In this document: piece after piece, positions 12,002 to 21,837 of the stretch | Layout: each line of letters starts with the position of its first letter | How positions within the stretch are numbered: position 1 is the stretch's first letter | Origin: Mesostigma viride | Taxonomy: Eukaryota > Streptophyta > Mesostigmatophyceae > Mesostigmatales > Mesostigmataceae | Direction: 5' to 3' | Length of the DNA stretch: 64,000 nt | NCBI GenBank assembly: GCA_009746045.1 | Contig: RPFO01000584.1 | Location: 1,451,343-1,515,342 of the forward strand | Program-made: the position numbers and the translations under genes | The notes under the pieces: generated by a model | Told to the model about the DNA's origin: nothing | The model's input: only the letters and a program-made list of their open reading frames with translations | Database searches by the model: none

Positions 12002-14639
12002 GGGGACGTGGCGCGCCGAATATTTTCCGCGCGAAAAAATTCGCGGTACCGGCCGTACCGTGAAAAGTGGGTGCTCCGTGCGCGCACCACTTGCGGAAGT
12101 GGCCATGGCGACTGCGTTTAGGCGAAACTAGCAATGTAGGGCTAGAGAAATGCCAAAAAATTGCTCGAATGTTGAATACGATGATTTAATGATGTTGGGT
12201 TGTGGCGGCAAGTAGCTGGTTTACAATATCGCTGCTTTCTTTTACTGCCATCGGCATTGGGGGTAAACTGCATTTTTTGGTCGCGCGGAATAAAATAGAA
12301 TTCGTGATAGCGGCAGTAAATTCTCAGTTTTGGGGGTCTTTTTGATCGTGAAGGATGCATTAATATCGGTAGCATTGACTTCCAAACCGAACTGGTGCTT
12401 TTTGCTACATTTTCGGCCATTCTCGGTAAGTAATTCTTCAGGCCTGCGCAGTGCACGTCGGAACCTTCCATGGAAGAACGGCCGTTGTTGCGCGCCTGGG
12501 CGAGGGATCTACGAGGGCAAGGTATAGATTTGTGGCGACTGTTATCTACTATCAGTTCTTTCTTCGAAGAGCTCATCGTTCGAAGTTTTTTGCGTTCGTT
12601 TTGGTCAGTTTCCGCCAGTTAACTCTCCGTTGCTCGCCGTCGTGTTGACGAATACCTGGCAGCTTTAGCTTGTTTTCGTTGATGTCTTGATCAAATCCGC
12701 TTCAGTCTCAGCCGATAGATCCTAGGGAAGGCGTAAGGGATTTCATAGCACGTGTTCTGGCAAGGATGTTGTGCGTATGGACGCTTCTTGTTGTGTGATA
12801 GTGACGAACCCTTTCCTCGCAGCGGCATCACAGCGGTCAGAAGCTGAACGGCCGCCACTGGTTTCTTTGCATTTGATCGTGTAGGGAAGGAAGTTTTTTT
12901 ATCGACGACCATGTTGGAGATATTGCATTTGTGTGACTGCATGTAGATAGCTGCCATCATTGGTTTTTTGAGCTTTCCTTGTTATGATGATGTGACAAGA
13001 CAGCAATGTGCTGAGCTAACCATGGTTGACATGGTTGACTGCATGCAAGCTTTGTATGCCATGATCTCCTTGGTTCCTTGCCCTCCATAGTTCCAGTTTG
13101 TTGCCCATGTCGGGTAGGGCAGTTAAGGAGTTGTTGCTGTGTTGGTAAGCTTGGTTGGCATAACCCTTACATTCTAACCTGGGAGAAACATAGAAAATGC
13201 TGGTAATGCATGTTAGTGCCATGATCATTATTGCTATTCACGTACTTATAAGTCTGGCCATGCTCGAGGGACGGTGAAGGAGTATGAGGTGCGTGGCCAC
13301 CCCTTTGTACTTCATAACATATTCAGCATGGATTTGATGCATGTTGGATGGAATGCAAAGTGTGATTTTGTTTACTTGCTTTCTGAGTGGTCCTTAGCGC
13401 CTTGTCAGGTGGTGAGTGGTCGTCTAGGAAACCCATCAGTGCGTGCCACAGTGACCCCCAACCTTGAGCATGTGTCGTCATCAGTGTGCTAGAGTTAACT
13501 ATATGTGCTGTTGATCATAGATTTGCTGAGTTCTTGGCATGAAGTTTACAAGGTAACCTTGGGTAGAGTATAGTGTATGCTCTCTTGGCATGTATGCCTA
13601 GCGATCGTGTTGCTATGCTTGCGCTGGCAAGGTTGGCCATGCCGAGGGCAGGTGAGGGCAGATGTGGTGCCTAGCCGTTTGCTTATGTTTTGTGATTGAG
13701 TGGGGCATGCTTTCTGGCTTTTTGGATGGAAAACAGCATGCCTAAGTGGCCATATACAAAGAAAAACCCCCTTAAGCTTATGTTCAGGTTTTAGCACGCA
13801 TAACCTTATTACTTGAGCTAGACTTGTCGGAATGACCAGTTTTAAGGGTGGCTGTCACGACGTGATGCAAAGGGAGGGGCAGGGGGCGATGGGGAAGGTA
13901 GCAGTGATGATGAGAATGATGTTGATGATATTCCTTGCCTTGCATGTGCGTCCCCGGATGAAATTGACGGTGTCCCTTTCCTGCTGTGCAGCACATCCGG
14001 GTGCAAGGGAGGACTGCATGGGTGCTGCGCTGACCCCCCGTTGACTAAGGAGCCCAAGGGGGATTGGTTTTGCCCTGCCTGCCTTGTGCAGGATGCTTAC
14101 AAGGGCTGATATAGTGACATTTTCTGTTTTAGCGGGCATTTTTCTGAAAACACGTCTGACGCAATAACTTGAGCTAGACTTGTCGGAATGACCCGGGACT
14201 TGGAACACTGCTGTCCCCCTGTTAGCCGGAATTTTTGTTGATTTTGTGGCCTTATCGGAAGTGTTTATGATGTGTTTATTCTCAATGTCCGGTAAAAAAT
14301 GACCTGTTTTGCGGGAAAATTAATAACTGTTCAAGGTTTTGCCATTTCCATGATGTAAATAGCTCAGCAAGCTACAAACTCAGGGAACTATATGACCTTG
14401 ATTTTTGGTAGCCAACAAATAAGTGCATTGGCTGGGGCATACCCAGCCCTAATTAGCGTCTTTTGCTATTTATAGCGCATTATTGGCGTATATATGGGGG
14501 TAGTACCCCCAACAAGTGCATGGACAACTCACTAGAGATGTTATTTAGTGCCCCCAATCATAACTCAGCATTGTGCAAATGAATTTCAAGTGATATTAGC
14601 ATATGTCAAATTTTAAGGTTTTTGGGGTGCCACCTCCCC
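12002..14639 (+). mobile_element. Non-autonomous TTAA-target DNA transposon, copy A
   Basis: Flanked by TTAA on both sides (11998-12001 and 14640-14643). Terminal inverted repeats begin GGGGACGTGGCGCGCC at the left; the right end read inward is GGGGAGGTGGCACCCC. Most of its length is related, in reverse orientation, to element B (for example 12142-12650 matches the reverse complement of about 18440-18900, and 14455-14480 that of about 16935-16960). No transposase is visible. TTAA duplications are known for piggyBac and Kolobok; the GGGGA ends do not settle which. It carries a PHD-finger frame at 13846-14109 that I do not see in copy B. Confidence 0.8.
13846..14109 (+). pseudogene. PHD-finger reading frame inside TTAA element A
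   Basis: The frame is open from just after a TAA (13843-13845) to TGA (14107-14109). It encodes an acidic stretch (SSDDENDVDD) followed by a PHD-type zinc finger at about 13936-14082: CLAC, then CSTSGC, then HGCC, then the terminal WFCPAC pair, matching the C4-H-C3 order and the Trp before the last Cys pair. There is no ATG at the start, so it is an exon fragment or part of a spliced gene. PHD fingers bind histone H3 tails in chromatin proteins. The position inside a transposon suggests a captured host exon or a transposon-borne chromatin-reader domain. Confidence 0.65.
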
Positions 14640-14666
14640 TTAACATTGTTAGTAATGTCATTTCAA

Positions 14667-14839
14667 TTAATTAAAATCATAGCTCCGTTGGGAGCATATG
14701 TAACACATAGCCCTGAGAAAGGGGCATCTATGGGTTTGTAATACAATCAGGGCTACAACCTGCAGGTGGAGGATGTACAACTATCACCTGCTCTGGGTGC
14801 ACAAGGTGCACCTGCACCACCATGATGGTTCATGCCTCC
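14667..14839 (-). mobile_element. 3' end of 5'-truncated minus-strand ORF1 retroelement (split part 1)
   Basis: This 173-bp spacer between TTAA elements A and B is the 3' end of the retroelement whose ORF1 remnant lies at 19370-19678. Read on the minus strand it ends with the family stem-loop (14682-14695, GCTCC/GGAGC) and an AT tail. It abuts the 13-bp duplication AATGTCATTTCAA at 14654-14666, repeated exactly at 19679-19691 on the other side. Element B was later inserted into the 3'UTR at the TTAA now at 14840-14843 and 19064-19067. Confidence 0.8.
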
Positions 14840-15063
14840 TTAAGGGGAGGGGACACCCCTAAAGGGCACTTTTCTGGAAACCATACCTATGAACGAAAAT
14901 GGCTGACGGCGGTATGGCTGACGGCGGAGTTCAGATCTTTTGCGTCTGAGCCCCAAATTCGGTCAGACCACTTGCATTCGATGCGCCTTTCTAAGACGCA
15001 CTTGCCAGTATAAACGGTTACGGCTGCCACGCAGTATAGACAAAGTTACGCACGTGACCAGCT

Positions 15064-16425
15064 ATGACGACTCCCAAAGCAAAACGAGGGCTGGAAAAGG
15101 AGCTGGCACAGCTTCCCAGCGCCCAGCCCAACCCTCTCGCCCTCGCCATTGTTCAGCCGACAGGCTTACCCGCCAAACCCTCGCCAAGCGCCTCGCCTGA
15201 GCCCAAGAAACCCTGCCACGATCGAAAATGGAGCGAGTTCCTCCCCGGCGACCGACGATTCTCCCTCACCGAGTGGCAAGAGTTGTCGCCGCAGGAATGC
15301 ATTGAGGTTCTCCAGTTCCTCGAACAGGAGCGGAAGCTCTTCGTGCCCAGGAAGGGGGCGGCTATCGACTACAATGGAGACATGTCCTGGCTCTATGCTT
15401 TGAACGAAGTACAACAACGCCTGATTATCCTGACCAGCCAATTCCAGATCCGCCTCGGCGACATCACCAGAACGCTCCGCACCCCAGCCCCCGCACAGCC
15501 GGCAGCGCCATCGGCTTCCTCCCTCGGCAAGGATGACATCCGCGCAGTGCTGGAGGAGCACGTGACCTGGCCGCTGGCCGAGCAGCTGACATCGCTGAAC
15601 ACCACGCTCAACACGGTCGAGGCCCGGGTCTCCAACGTGGAAACCAAGGTCGTCCACAAGCTACAACCCCAGTTCACGGCGCTACACACCACGGCGCAGG
15701 CTTCGGAAACGCATGCTGCACTTGTCTCTCGCCTTAACCAGGTGGAGGGCAAGTGTGGCGTGCTCCTGAAGAAGCTTGAGGCCATCACCGCCCACACCGA
15801 GGCCCTGGCCACACAGGTCCCCAAGATAGCGGAGCAGACGGCCACCATTGCATCCCAGCCACCCCGGCAGGATGCTGGCGACCTCCCGCCGCTCTCCTAC
15901 GCGGACCTGCTGCGGTCAGCGACCGCCTCCACCACCGACGCCATCGCCACAAAGCTCCAGGAGCTGGAGGACCACCGCCAGGCCCAGCAACGGGAGGTCA
16001 CCGATCGCGCTCGCCGCGAGTGCCGAGTGGTGCTACGTCGCTTCCCCCAGAAGCCAGGTGAGACGTCAACCTCTCTTGCTGACGAGCTCAAGAACCAGCT
16101 TCTTACCCTCATGGGCCTGGTAGGTGAGGTAGAACTGCGTGGGTGCCACCGCCTTCCCCACTCACGGGACAAGGCGGCCCCCCCACCAGTCCTACTCACC
16201 TTCCCCTCCCCTGAGGATAAGCAGCGGTTCCTCTCTCGTCGCAAGCGGTTGCACGACCTCACCTGGACGCTGGATGACGACCTCACCCCCGCTCAGCAAC
16301 AGCAGCGACGCGACCTGTGGCCGGAATACCTCCGCCATAAGCAGGACCCCCAGAAGCCCAAGGTGTACTGGAGGGGCGGGGACCTGATGATCAACCACAA
16401 GATGTGGACGCCCCCAGCGGGCTAG
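15064..16425 (+). CDS. LINE ORF1-type RNA-binding protein with coiled coil and RRM-like domain
   Basis: Intact 453-aa ORF. The N-terminal part is charged and proline-rich. Residues about 160-270 form a heptad-like helical region (VEARVSNVETKVVHKL and SRLNQVEGKCGVLLKKLE) expected to be a coiled coil. The C-terminal half has an RRM-like core: RECRVVLRRFPQ, a basic LRGCHRLPHSRDK segment and PPVLLTFPSPEDKQRFL, then LDDDLTPAQQQQRRDLWP. That last motif strongly resembles the end of L1-type ORF1 proteins (Transposase_22 family). By analogy it binds its own RNA as a trimeric ribonucleoprotein chaperone. The frame is uninterrupted, so the copy may be young. The start is supported by the same ATG context in the copy at 51128. 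Confidence 0.85.
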   Translation: MTTPKAKRGLEKELAQLPSAQPNPLALAIVQPTGLPAKPSPSASPEPKKPCHDRKWSEFLPGDRRFSLTEWQELSPQECIEVLQFLEQERKLFVPRKGAAIDYNGDMSWLYALNEVQQRLIILTSQFQIRLGDITRTLRTPAPAQPAAPSASSLGKDDIRAVLEEHVTWPLAEQLTSLNTTLNTVEARVSNVETKVVHKLQPQFTALHTTAQASETHAALVSRLNQVEGKCGVLLKKLEAITAHTEALATQVPKIAEQTATIASQPPRQDAGDLPPLSYADLLRSATASTTDAIATKLQELEDHRQAQQREVTDRARRECRVVLRRFPQKPGETSTSLADELKNQLLTLMGLVGEVELRGCHRLPHSRDKAAPPPVLLTFPSPEDKQRFLSRRKRLHDLTWTLDDDLTPAQQQQRRDLWPEYLRHKQDPQKPKVYWRGGDLMINHKMWTPPAG

Positions 16426-16781
16426 AATAGCAATAGCCCTAGCTTGTAACCATTGGCGTCACTGCCGCTAAGGCAGCCATGCCTAGCTGTGCCAACACAC
16501 CTAGTCACGTGCCGCCAACGCACGGTACACAACCAGCCATAGCCTTAGCCTAGTCCTAGTACAGCCATGCTACGCCCTGGCTATGTTCAGATTACTTGCC
16601 CACGCTCCTTGCTATGATATGCTCACATGGGTCTTATTGCACCCACAGTTTGCCGGATCGTTAGCCTGTCCTTTTCGCTAGCCGCGCCCGATTGCAGCTG
16701 TGGCATGCCTTTGGCATGAAGGAGACTGGGGGTCTCTGCCCTTTCTCCTGTAGTGCACACACAGGGATTAAAAGCACTTCG

Positions 16782-16824
16782 GTGCTCCGTGACTCCCCAA
16801 CGGGAGCACGAGTTTAATTAATTA
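16782..16824 (+). repeat. 3'-terminal stem-loop and AT tail of the retroelement family
   Basis: A 7-bp stem (GTGCTCC / GGAGCAC) with the conserved loop word CCCAAC is followed by TTTAATTAATTA and then the target duplication. Related stem-loops followed by AT-rich tails are at 14682-14695 and 48688-48709, both on the minus strand. A conserved 3' structure is what target-primed reverse transcription by a partner enzyme would recognise; that function is inferred. Confidence 0.7.
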
Positions 16825-19067
16825 ATACCTATGCATGTGCTAAAAATCCAATGATGATTGGGGACCATTAATATGATAAAAAAAAAAATTTCCAGCCACT
16901 TGGGGGGGGTACTAGCCCCCACAGGGCACCGGTAACGCGCTAAAAATAGAAAAAGACGCTATTCTAGTCACATTTTTCCTAGGGCAGTGGGCAAACATAT
17001 TGGGACCAAATCATATATTCCCATATAGTTCCCTGACTTTTGAGAAATGCTACCTAATTTTGAGCACAAAATAATCATGTTTACACACATTGATGGATTT
17101 TCCCGCAAAAAGGGTAATTTTTTAATGAAAAAAAAAATTATCAAATCATAAACACATGGACTAGGGCCAAATCATATATTCCCAAATACTAGAGGTTGGG
17201 GGACATGCAGCCCCAAATTTTCAGGTCATTCTGACAAGCGCAGCCCTATTTGATGGATATTCCTAGATTGCCACCTGTGACGAAGCTAAGGGAGGTTTTA
17301 GCTAGTAATTAACCAAACTAACACCCCTTTATACATCTAAGCCTCATGAAAACTGGCCAAACCACATACTACCATTCTCTGCACATATGGTACCTCCTAT
17401 GTTCAAGGTTTGACGCCATTCTGACAAGAACTGCCCAAGTTACAACCATTCCAAGACAGCCACCCATGTAGACGCTACAAGGAAATTAGAGTAACCATTT
17501 AGCCACACTAGCACCTCCTTCTTCATCAAAGACATCTGCAAACTGACCAAAGCACACATAATCAACTCTTGCACGCTGACGGCAACGCATGCTCAATGTG
17601 GGGGGTCATTGCGACAAGAACTGCTCAAGTTGATGGGTTTCCTATATGACCACATGATAAGGCGCTAAGGACCACTCAGTAAGTTAGAAACCCCACAGTG
17701 CCACTTAATATGCCATCCAACATGCACCAAAACCATGCAGAGTATGTTTACAAAGTACAAAGGGGTGGCCACGCACCTCATATGTCTTCATCATCCCTCC
17801 AGCATGGCCAGCCTTGTAAATATGTGCATAGCCTTGACGGTGGTAGCCCTAACATGCCTAAGCGGCATTTCCTATGTTTCTCCCAGGTTAGAGTGTAAGG
17901 TTGATGCCAACCAAGCTAATCAACACAACAACACCTCCTAAACTGTCCTCCCCGGCATGGATGACAAACTGGGACTATGGAGGGCAAGGAACCAAGTAAG
18001 AACATGGTATATATAGCTTGCATGCAGTCATGCATGTCAACCATGGTTGGCTCAGCACATTGTAGTCTTGTCACATCATCATAACAAAGGAAAGCTCAAA
18101 CAACCATTGGTGCCAGCTATCTACATGCAGTCACACAAATGCAATATCTCCAACATCATCATCACTACAACACTTCCATCCCTGCACGATAAAATGCAAA
18201 GAAACCATCGGCGGCCCTTCACCGCATGAGCGCTGTGATGCCGCTGCGGCCTGTGAGGAGAGGGTGCGTCACTCTCAAACAACAAGAAGCGTCCATACGC
18301 ACAACATCCTTGCCAGAACACGTTTTATGAAATGCCTTATACCTTCCCGAAGAGCTATAGGCTGCGACTGAAGCGGCCCTGATCACGACATCAACGAAAA
18401 CAATCTAAAGCTGCCAGGTATTCGACAACACAACGGCAAGCGACGGCGAGCTAGCTGGCGGAAACTGCCCAAAAAGAACGCAAAAAACCTCGAACGATGA
18501 GCTCATAGAAGAAAGCACCGATAGCAGATAACGTTCGCGACAAATCTATACCTTGCCCTCGTAAATCCCTCGCCCAGGCGCGCAACAACAGCCGTTCTTC
18601 CATGGACAGGTCAGACACGCACTGCGCAGGTCTGAACAATTACTTACCGATAATGGCCGAAAATCTGGCAAAAAGCACCCGCTCGGTTTAGAATTCGATG
18701 CAACCGATATTAATGCCTGCTTCAAGGTCAGAACAGCCCCCAAAACCGCTATTTTACAGCCGCTATCATGAATTCTATTTCATTCCGCGCGACCAAAAAA
18801 TTCAGATTACCCCCCATGCCGATGGCATAAAAAAACAACAGCGATATTGTAAACCAGCTGATTTCCGACACAAAATAACATCATAAACTCATCTCCTTTT
18901 AGATTCGAGTAAAATTTTTGCATTTCGCCTGCCCTAGTGTGGTACTTTCGCCTGAACGCAGTCGCCATGGCCACTTCCGCAAGGGGTGCGCGCACCGTGC
19001 ACGTGAAATTTGGCTCCGGCGCGAATTTTTTGGCGCCAAAAAATTCGGGGGTGTCCCGTCCCCTTAA

Positions 19068-19678
19068 CAAGCACAGGCACCCAGGGGGGGCTTGAGGAGA
19101 GGGCCTAGAAGGCCTGCATGACATATGGGGTGGAAGGTATATGTGGCTAGGCTATAGCTGGTGTACACATGGCATCTCAGCAGAGAGTAACTCCCTGCAT
19201 AGGCATGGCATGGCTAAATTCTTAATGCATCATCCATGGGAGGTCCCGTTGTAGGCTGGGCGCGGCTAAATAGTGAAAGCAACATCCATGGGGGCCATTA
19301 TGGGCGCACATGCGCGTGGGCCACATGCTAGGCTAGGCCTGACTAATCTACACTGCTGGTATAGGTTCCCTAGTCTGGGGTGGCAGGGGGGGCCTGCCAT
19401 GGCTTGTGGTCAACGTGGATGACCGCCCCCCTCCAGTACACCGGCTTTCCCCCTGCGCGCTGCCGGAGCTGAAGGTAGGTCGGCCATAGCTCGCGTCGCC
19501 GCTGTTGCTGGGCCAGGGTCAAGTCGTCGTCCAGCGTGAAGCGAGTCGCCGAGAGCTTCTTGTGGCATTTAAGGAACGCCAGCTTGTCCCCCATTGACTT
19601 AAAGGTGAGAAGCACGGGTGCCGGGCCAGCCTTACCCCGCGCGCGGGGGAGGCGGACCGCCGACATGTCCGGCAGCCG
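19068..19678 (-). mobile_element. 5' part of truncated minus-strand ORF1 retroelement (split part 2)
   Basis: Continuation of the element whose 3' end is at 14667-14839. It holds the last third of the ORF1 remnant and about 300 bp of 3'UTR up to the TTAA where element B was inserted. The 13-bp duplication at 19679-19691 marks the 5'-truncation point, a normal product of incomplete LINE reverse transcription. Confidence 0.8.
19370..19678 (-). pseudogene. C-terminal remnant of LINE ORF1-type protein
   Basis: Reads open on the minus strand to a TAG at 19370-19372. It matches the C-terminal third of the 453-aa protein at 15064-16425: SAVRLPRARGKAGPAPVLLT, FTLDDDLTLAQQQRRRELWP, then a YWRG motif. 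The N-terminus is missing because the element is 5'-truncated. Divergence from the intact copy is considerable, suggesting an older insertion or a different subfamily. Confidence 0.8.
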
Positions 19679-19691
19679 AATGTCATTTCAA

Positions 19692-20934
19692 CCGGACGTG
19701 CATGCACATGGATCGATATCTAGTGAGACAACTATGGGATGTACATGCACAATGCACCAGGTAAGTAATAGCAGGCCGCTTTATATATACCAATGAGACG
19801 TACAACCAGCGCCATTTATAGCTATCAAGGAGACAACCAGCGCAGGCTATATCATGCTGAAATGATCGAAGACACCAACTGTATACGAGCTTGCATATGA
19901 CGTGCATCAGATGTTTGAAGCTAGAATTATAATTTTTTCAATTTTATATGCAGATAATTTCCATCAAATCGGCTAGACCTCATGTTTCAGGGCTGCCCCA
20001 GAGAGACTGGAATCCCGTTCCCCGCGTATAATAGAGAACTAAAAAGGCTAAATTCAGAGAAATTTCTCATGCGGTGTTTGTGTCATTTGCTGTTACACAA
20101 TTTGAAGCCACTGGGGAAGAAGTGGTGCCAATGCGCGCACAATGAGCTGATGGCTGTGTCCACATCAATTGATATACTAAGCTCTTGCATTTCCTTGTAG
20201 CCAAGGCGCCTGTATTCAATTATGCATGCACCTCCGTTGATAGAGTCACGGGGTACCAACGGGGCACAGCAAGAAGCACCTGTATGCTGTACGCTGTACG
20301 CCACCACGTTCCAAATCTGGTCCGATCTCCAATCCCAAAATATTACGCCTCCCTTTGTAACAACCAGAACTCAGGGACACTGAGCCAAGTTCAAACTTTG
20401 CCTAGAGGCCAGTGGCAGACGCTAGCATCAGCTCGGGCGCACGAGACGGCCCCTGTGGTTAAGCATCGCGAAGTCCATCAGACTTGGCAGTTCCGCCGCC
20501 CTGATGCCCACACGCAGATGCACACACCCATAATGGCGATCCAAAAACAGAAGGACATCGCTAGGTTAGGAAAGATAGCACCCAGGTGAGACACACTTTG
20601 GATTGGGTGGCAAAGGGTGTCCGTACTAACTAGACCCGGACCGGCATGCTTTTGAACCGACATAGAAATGGCATGGCGCAGGCACACAAACATGCCGCCC
20701 GAGCACACAGGAAACAAGAACCGCAGTCTGAATACCTGGCCAGGTACGAACCACCGTTGTTGGCCTTAGGAACTTCATTACTTGCTGTCACAAGCCATGT
20801 TTACCCAAATGCAACCACAAGCGGACCATGCGCGAAAACAAGCAACCCATATGCGACCACATGCAGCCCCTAGGCAGCCATATGCAACCATATTCACCTC
20901 CATAAGCATACTATATTCTGATCAGACACTCCGC
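19692..20934. other. Intergenic, no gene recognised
   Basis: No coding similarity seen on either strand. It contains two close copies of a GAGACAACCAGCGCAGG-like word (about 19790-19850), also present near 11190 and 11895, and short CATATGCAACCA-type words at about 20815-20895. Confidence 0.4.
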
Positions 20935-21170
20935 AAAGGTGAAAACCTTTGCGTTCAGTGCCGGGCCGCGGAAAACGCGGAAAACGCGATCTGCAAATGA
21001 ATCCGACCGGAATCGAACTGGGGACCTCTCGCACCAATTTTGCTGACTATAGGACGGACGTCTCCGGTTACCATGGCATCGCCAACTTACACCTACAGTC
21101 ATCCGCAAAAGTTCTCCTGTCCGGGGAGTGATGCAAGCCTTTCGGATTTGGTACTAGATAAATCACTCGA
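20935..21170 (-). repeat. Possible tRNA-derived SINE (minus strand)
   Basis: On the minus strand this stretch contains AGTTCGATTCC, a good match to the RNA polymerase III B-box (GGTTCRANNCC), preceded by a GAGGTCCC word as in the possible SINE at 23690-23975. A clear A-box, tail and target duplication were not found, so this is a tentative call. It is not a functional tRNA: the T-stem does not pair. Confidence 0.35.
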
Positions 21171-21408
21171 GATCTGTGTGTAGGAGTACTACACACGTGT
21201 CTGCACGCGAGACTTGTTCAGTCTCGCACCGTGAGACGGGCTGAACACGGCTGAATCCTTCTTTAGAAGGGGGCGTAGCCGGTACGAAATCAGCCACCAT
21301 CATACTATATGCACAGCACCCGAAGTTGTCATCTTCTCATGGTCTCAAGGAATACCTGTCAATCTGACCATATTTCCTGCTCCTTTTACAGACTACTCAG
21401 TAGGGATC

Positions 21409-21550
21409 TCCCCCCCCCCCCCCCCCCCCCCTTTCCCCCCCCTTTCCCCCCCTTTCCCCCCCTTTCCCCCCCCTTTCCCCCCCCTTTCCCCCCCCCTTCA
21501 GCCCCCCTTCCGCCCCCCTTGCCCCCACCCCCACCCCCACCCCCACGCAC
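21409..21550. repeat. C-rich microsatellite
   Basis: A run of more than 20 C followed by (CCCCCCTTT)-type repeats and a CCCCCA tail. It is simple-sequence DNA, not coding. Confidence 0.95.
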
Positions 21551-21837
21551 ACATGCACCCACTGCGACCCACTGTGTCAATTTGGGCGATGTGCCTTGAA
21601 TCCGGTTAGACTAGAATTGGGACCCCACAGGGCAACAGGAAAAAAACGGTGCATTCGGCCCTGGTGCTTACCGTAATCGGCGCAGACAGGCATCGACTGC
21701 TGAGATGATCCCTGTGTGCAAGGTGTATATTGACGAATGTGTTGTCATGGTGTCTGTTGTCTGAGAAAGTTCATGCAAGTTACATAGGCAGTGGTTTGCT
21801 TGGAGTTCGCATCCTTCCACAGTAGGTTTTGACTTAC

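Larger units (their letters stand above)
14892..16824 (+). mobile_element. Complete ORF1-only non-LTR retroelement (HAL1-like)
   Basis: Bounded by a perfect 9-bp target-site duplication ATACCTATG (14883-14891 and 16825-16833) inside element B. The 5' end (CGAAAATGGCTGACGGCGG from 14894, with a 15-bp tandem duplication) is shared with the copy starting at 50955, which marks a true 5' terminus. It has a 5'UTR of about 170 bp, one ORF (15064-16425), a 3'UTR of about 385 bp with TGTAA near 16445, a terminal stem-loop (GTGCTCC at 16782, GGAGCAC at 16803) and an AT tail (TTTAATTAATTA). No endonuclease or reverse transcriptase is encoded. This layout recalls mammalian HAL1, which keeps only ORF1 and moves with L1 machinery. 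Confidence 0.85.
14844..19063 (-). mobile_element. TTAA-target DNA transposon, copy B, with nested retroelement
   Basis: Flanked by TTAA at 14840-14843 and 19064-19067. Terminal repeats read inward are GGGGAGGGGACACCCC (left) and GGGGACGGGACACCCC (right), 15 of 16 identical. It is oriented opposite to copy A. Without the nested retroelement (14892-16824) and one copy of its 9-bp duplication it is about 2.28 kb. It has about three direct repeats of roughly 190 bp at 17221-17640, each with the word CATTCTGACAAGAACTGCCC or a variant. No transposase is visible, so it must have been moved in trans. Confidence 0.8.

Noticed and set aside
12002-19063. One giant 7-kb transposon with 2.5-kb inverted repeats
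   Set aside because: TTAA ends at 14640 and 14840 and the 13-bp duplication show two separate elements in opposite orientation instead.
21000-21110. tRNA gene on the minus strand
   Set aside because: Only the B-box matches; the T-stem and acceptor stem do not pair.
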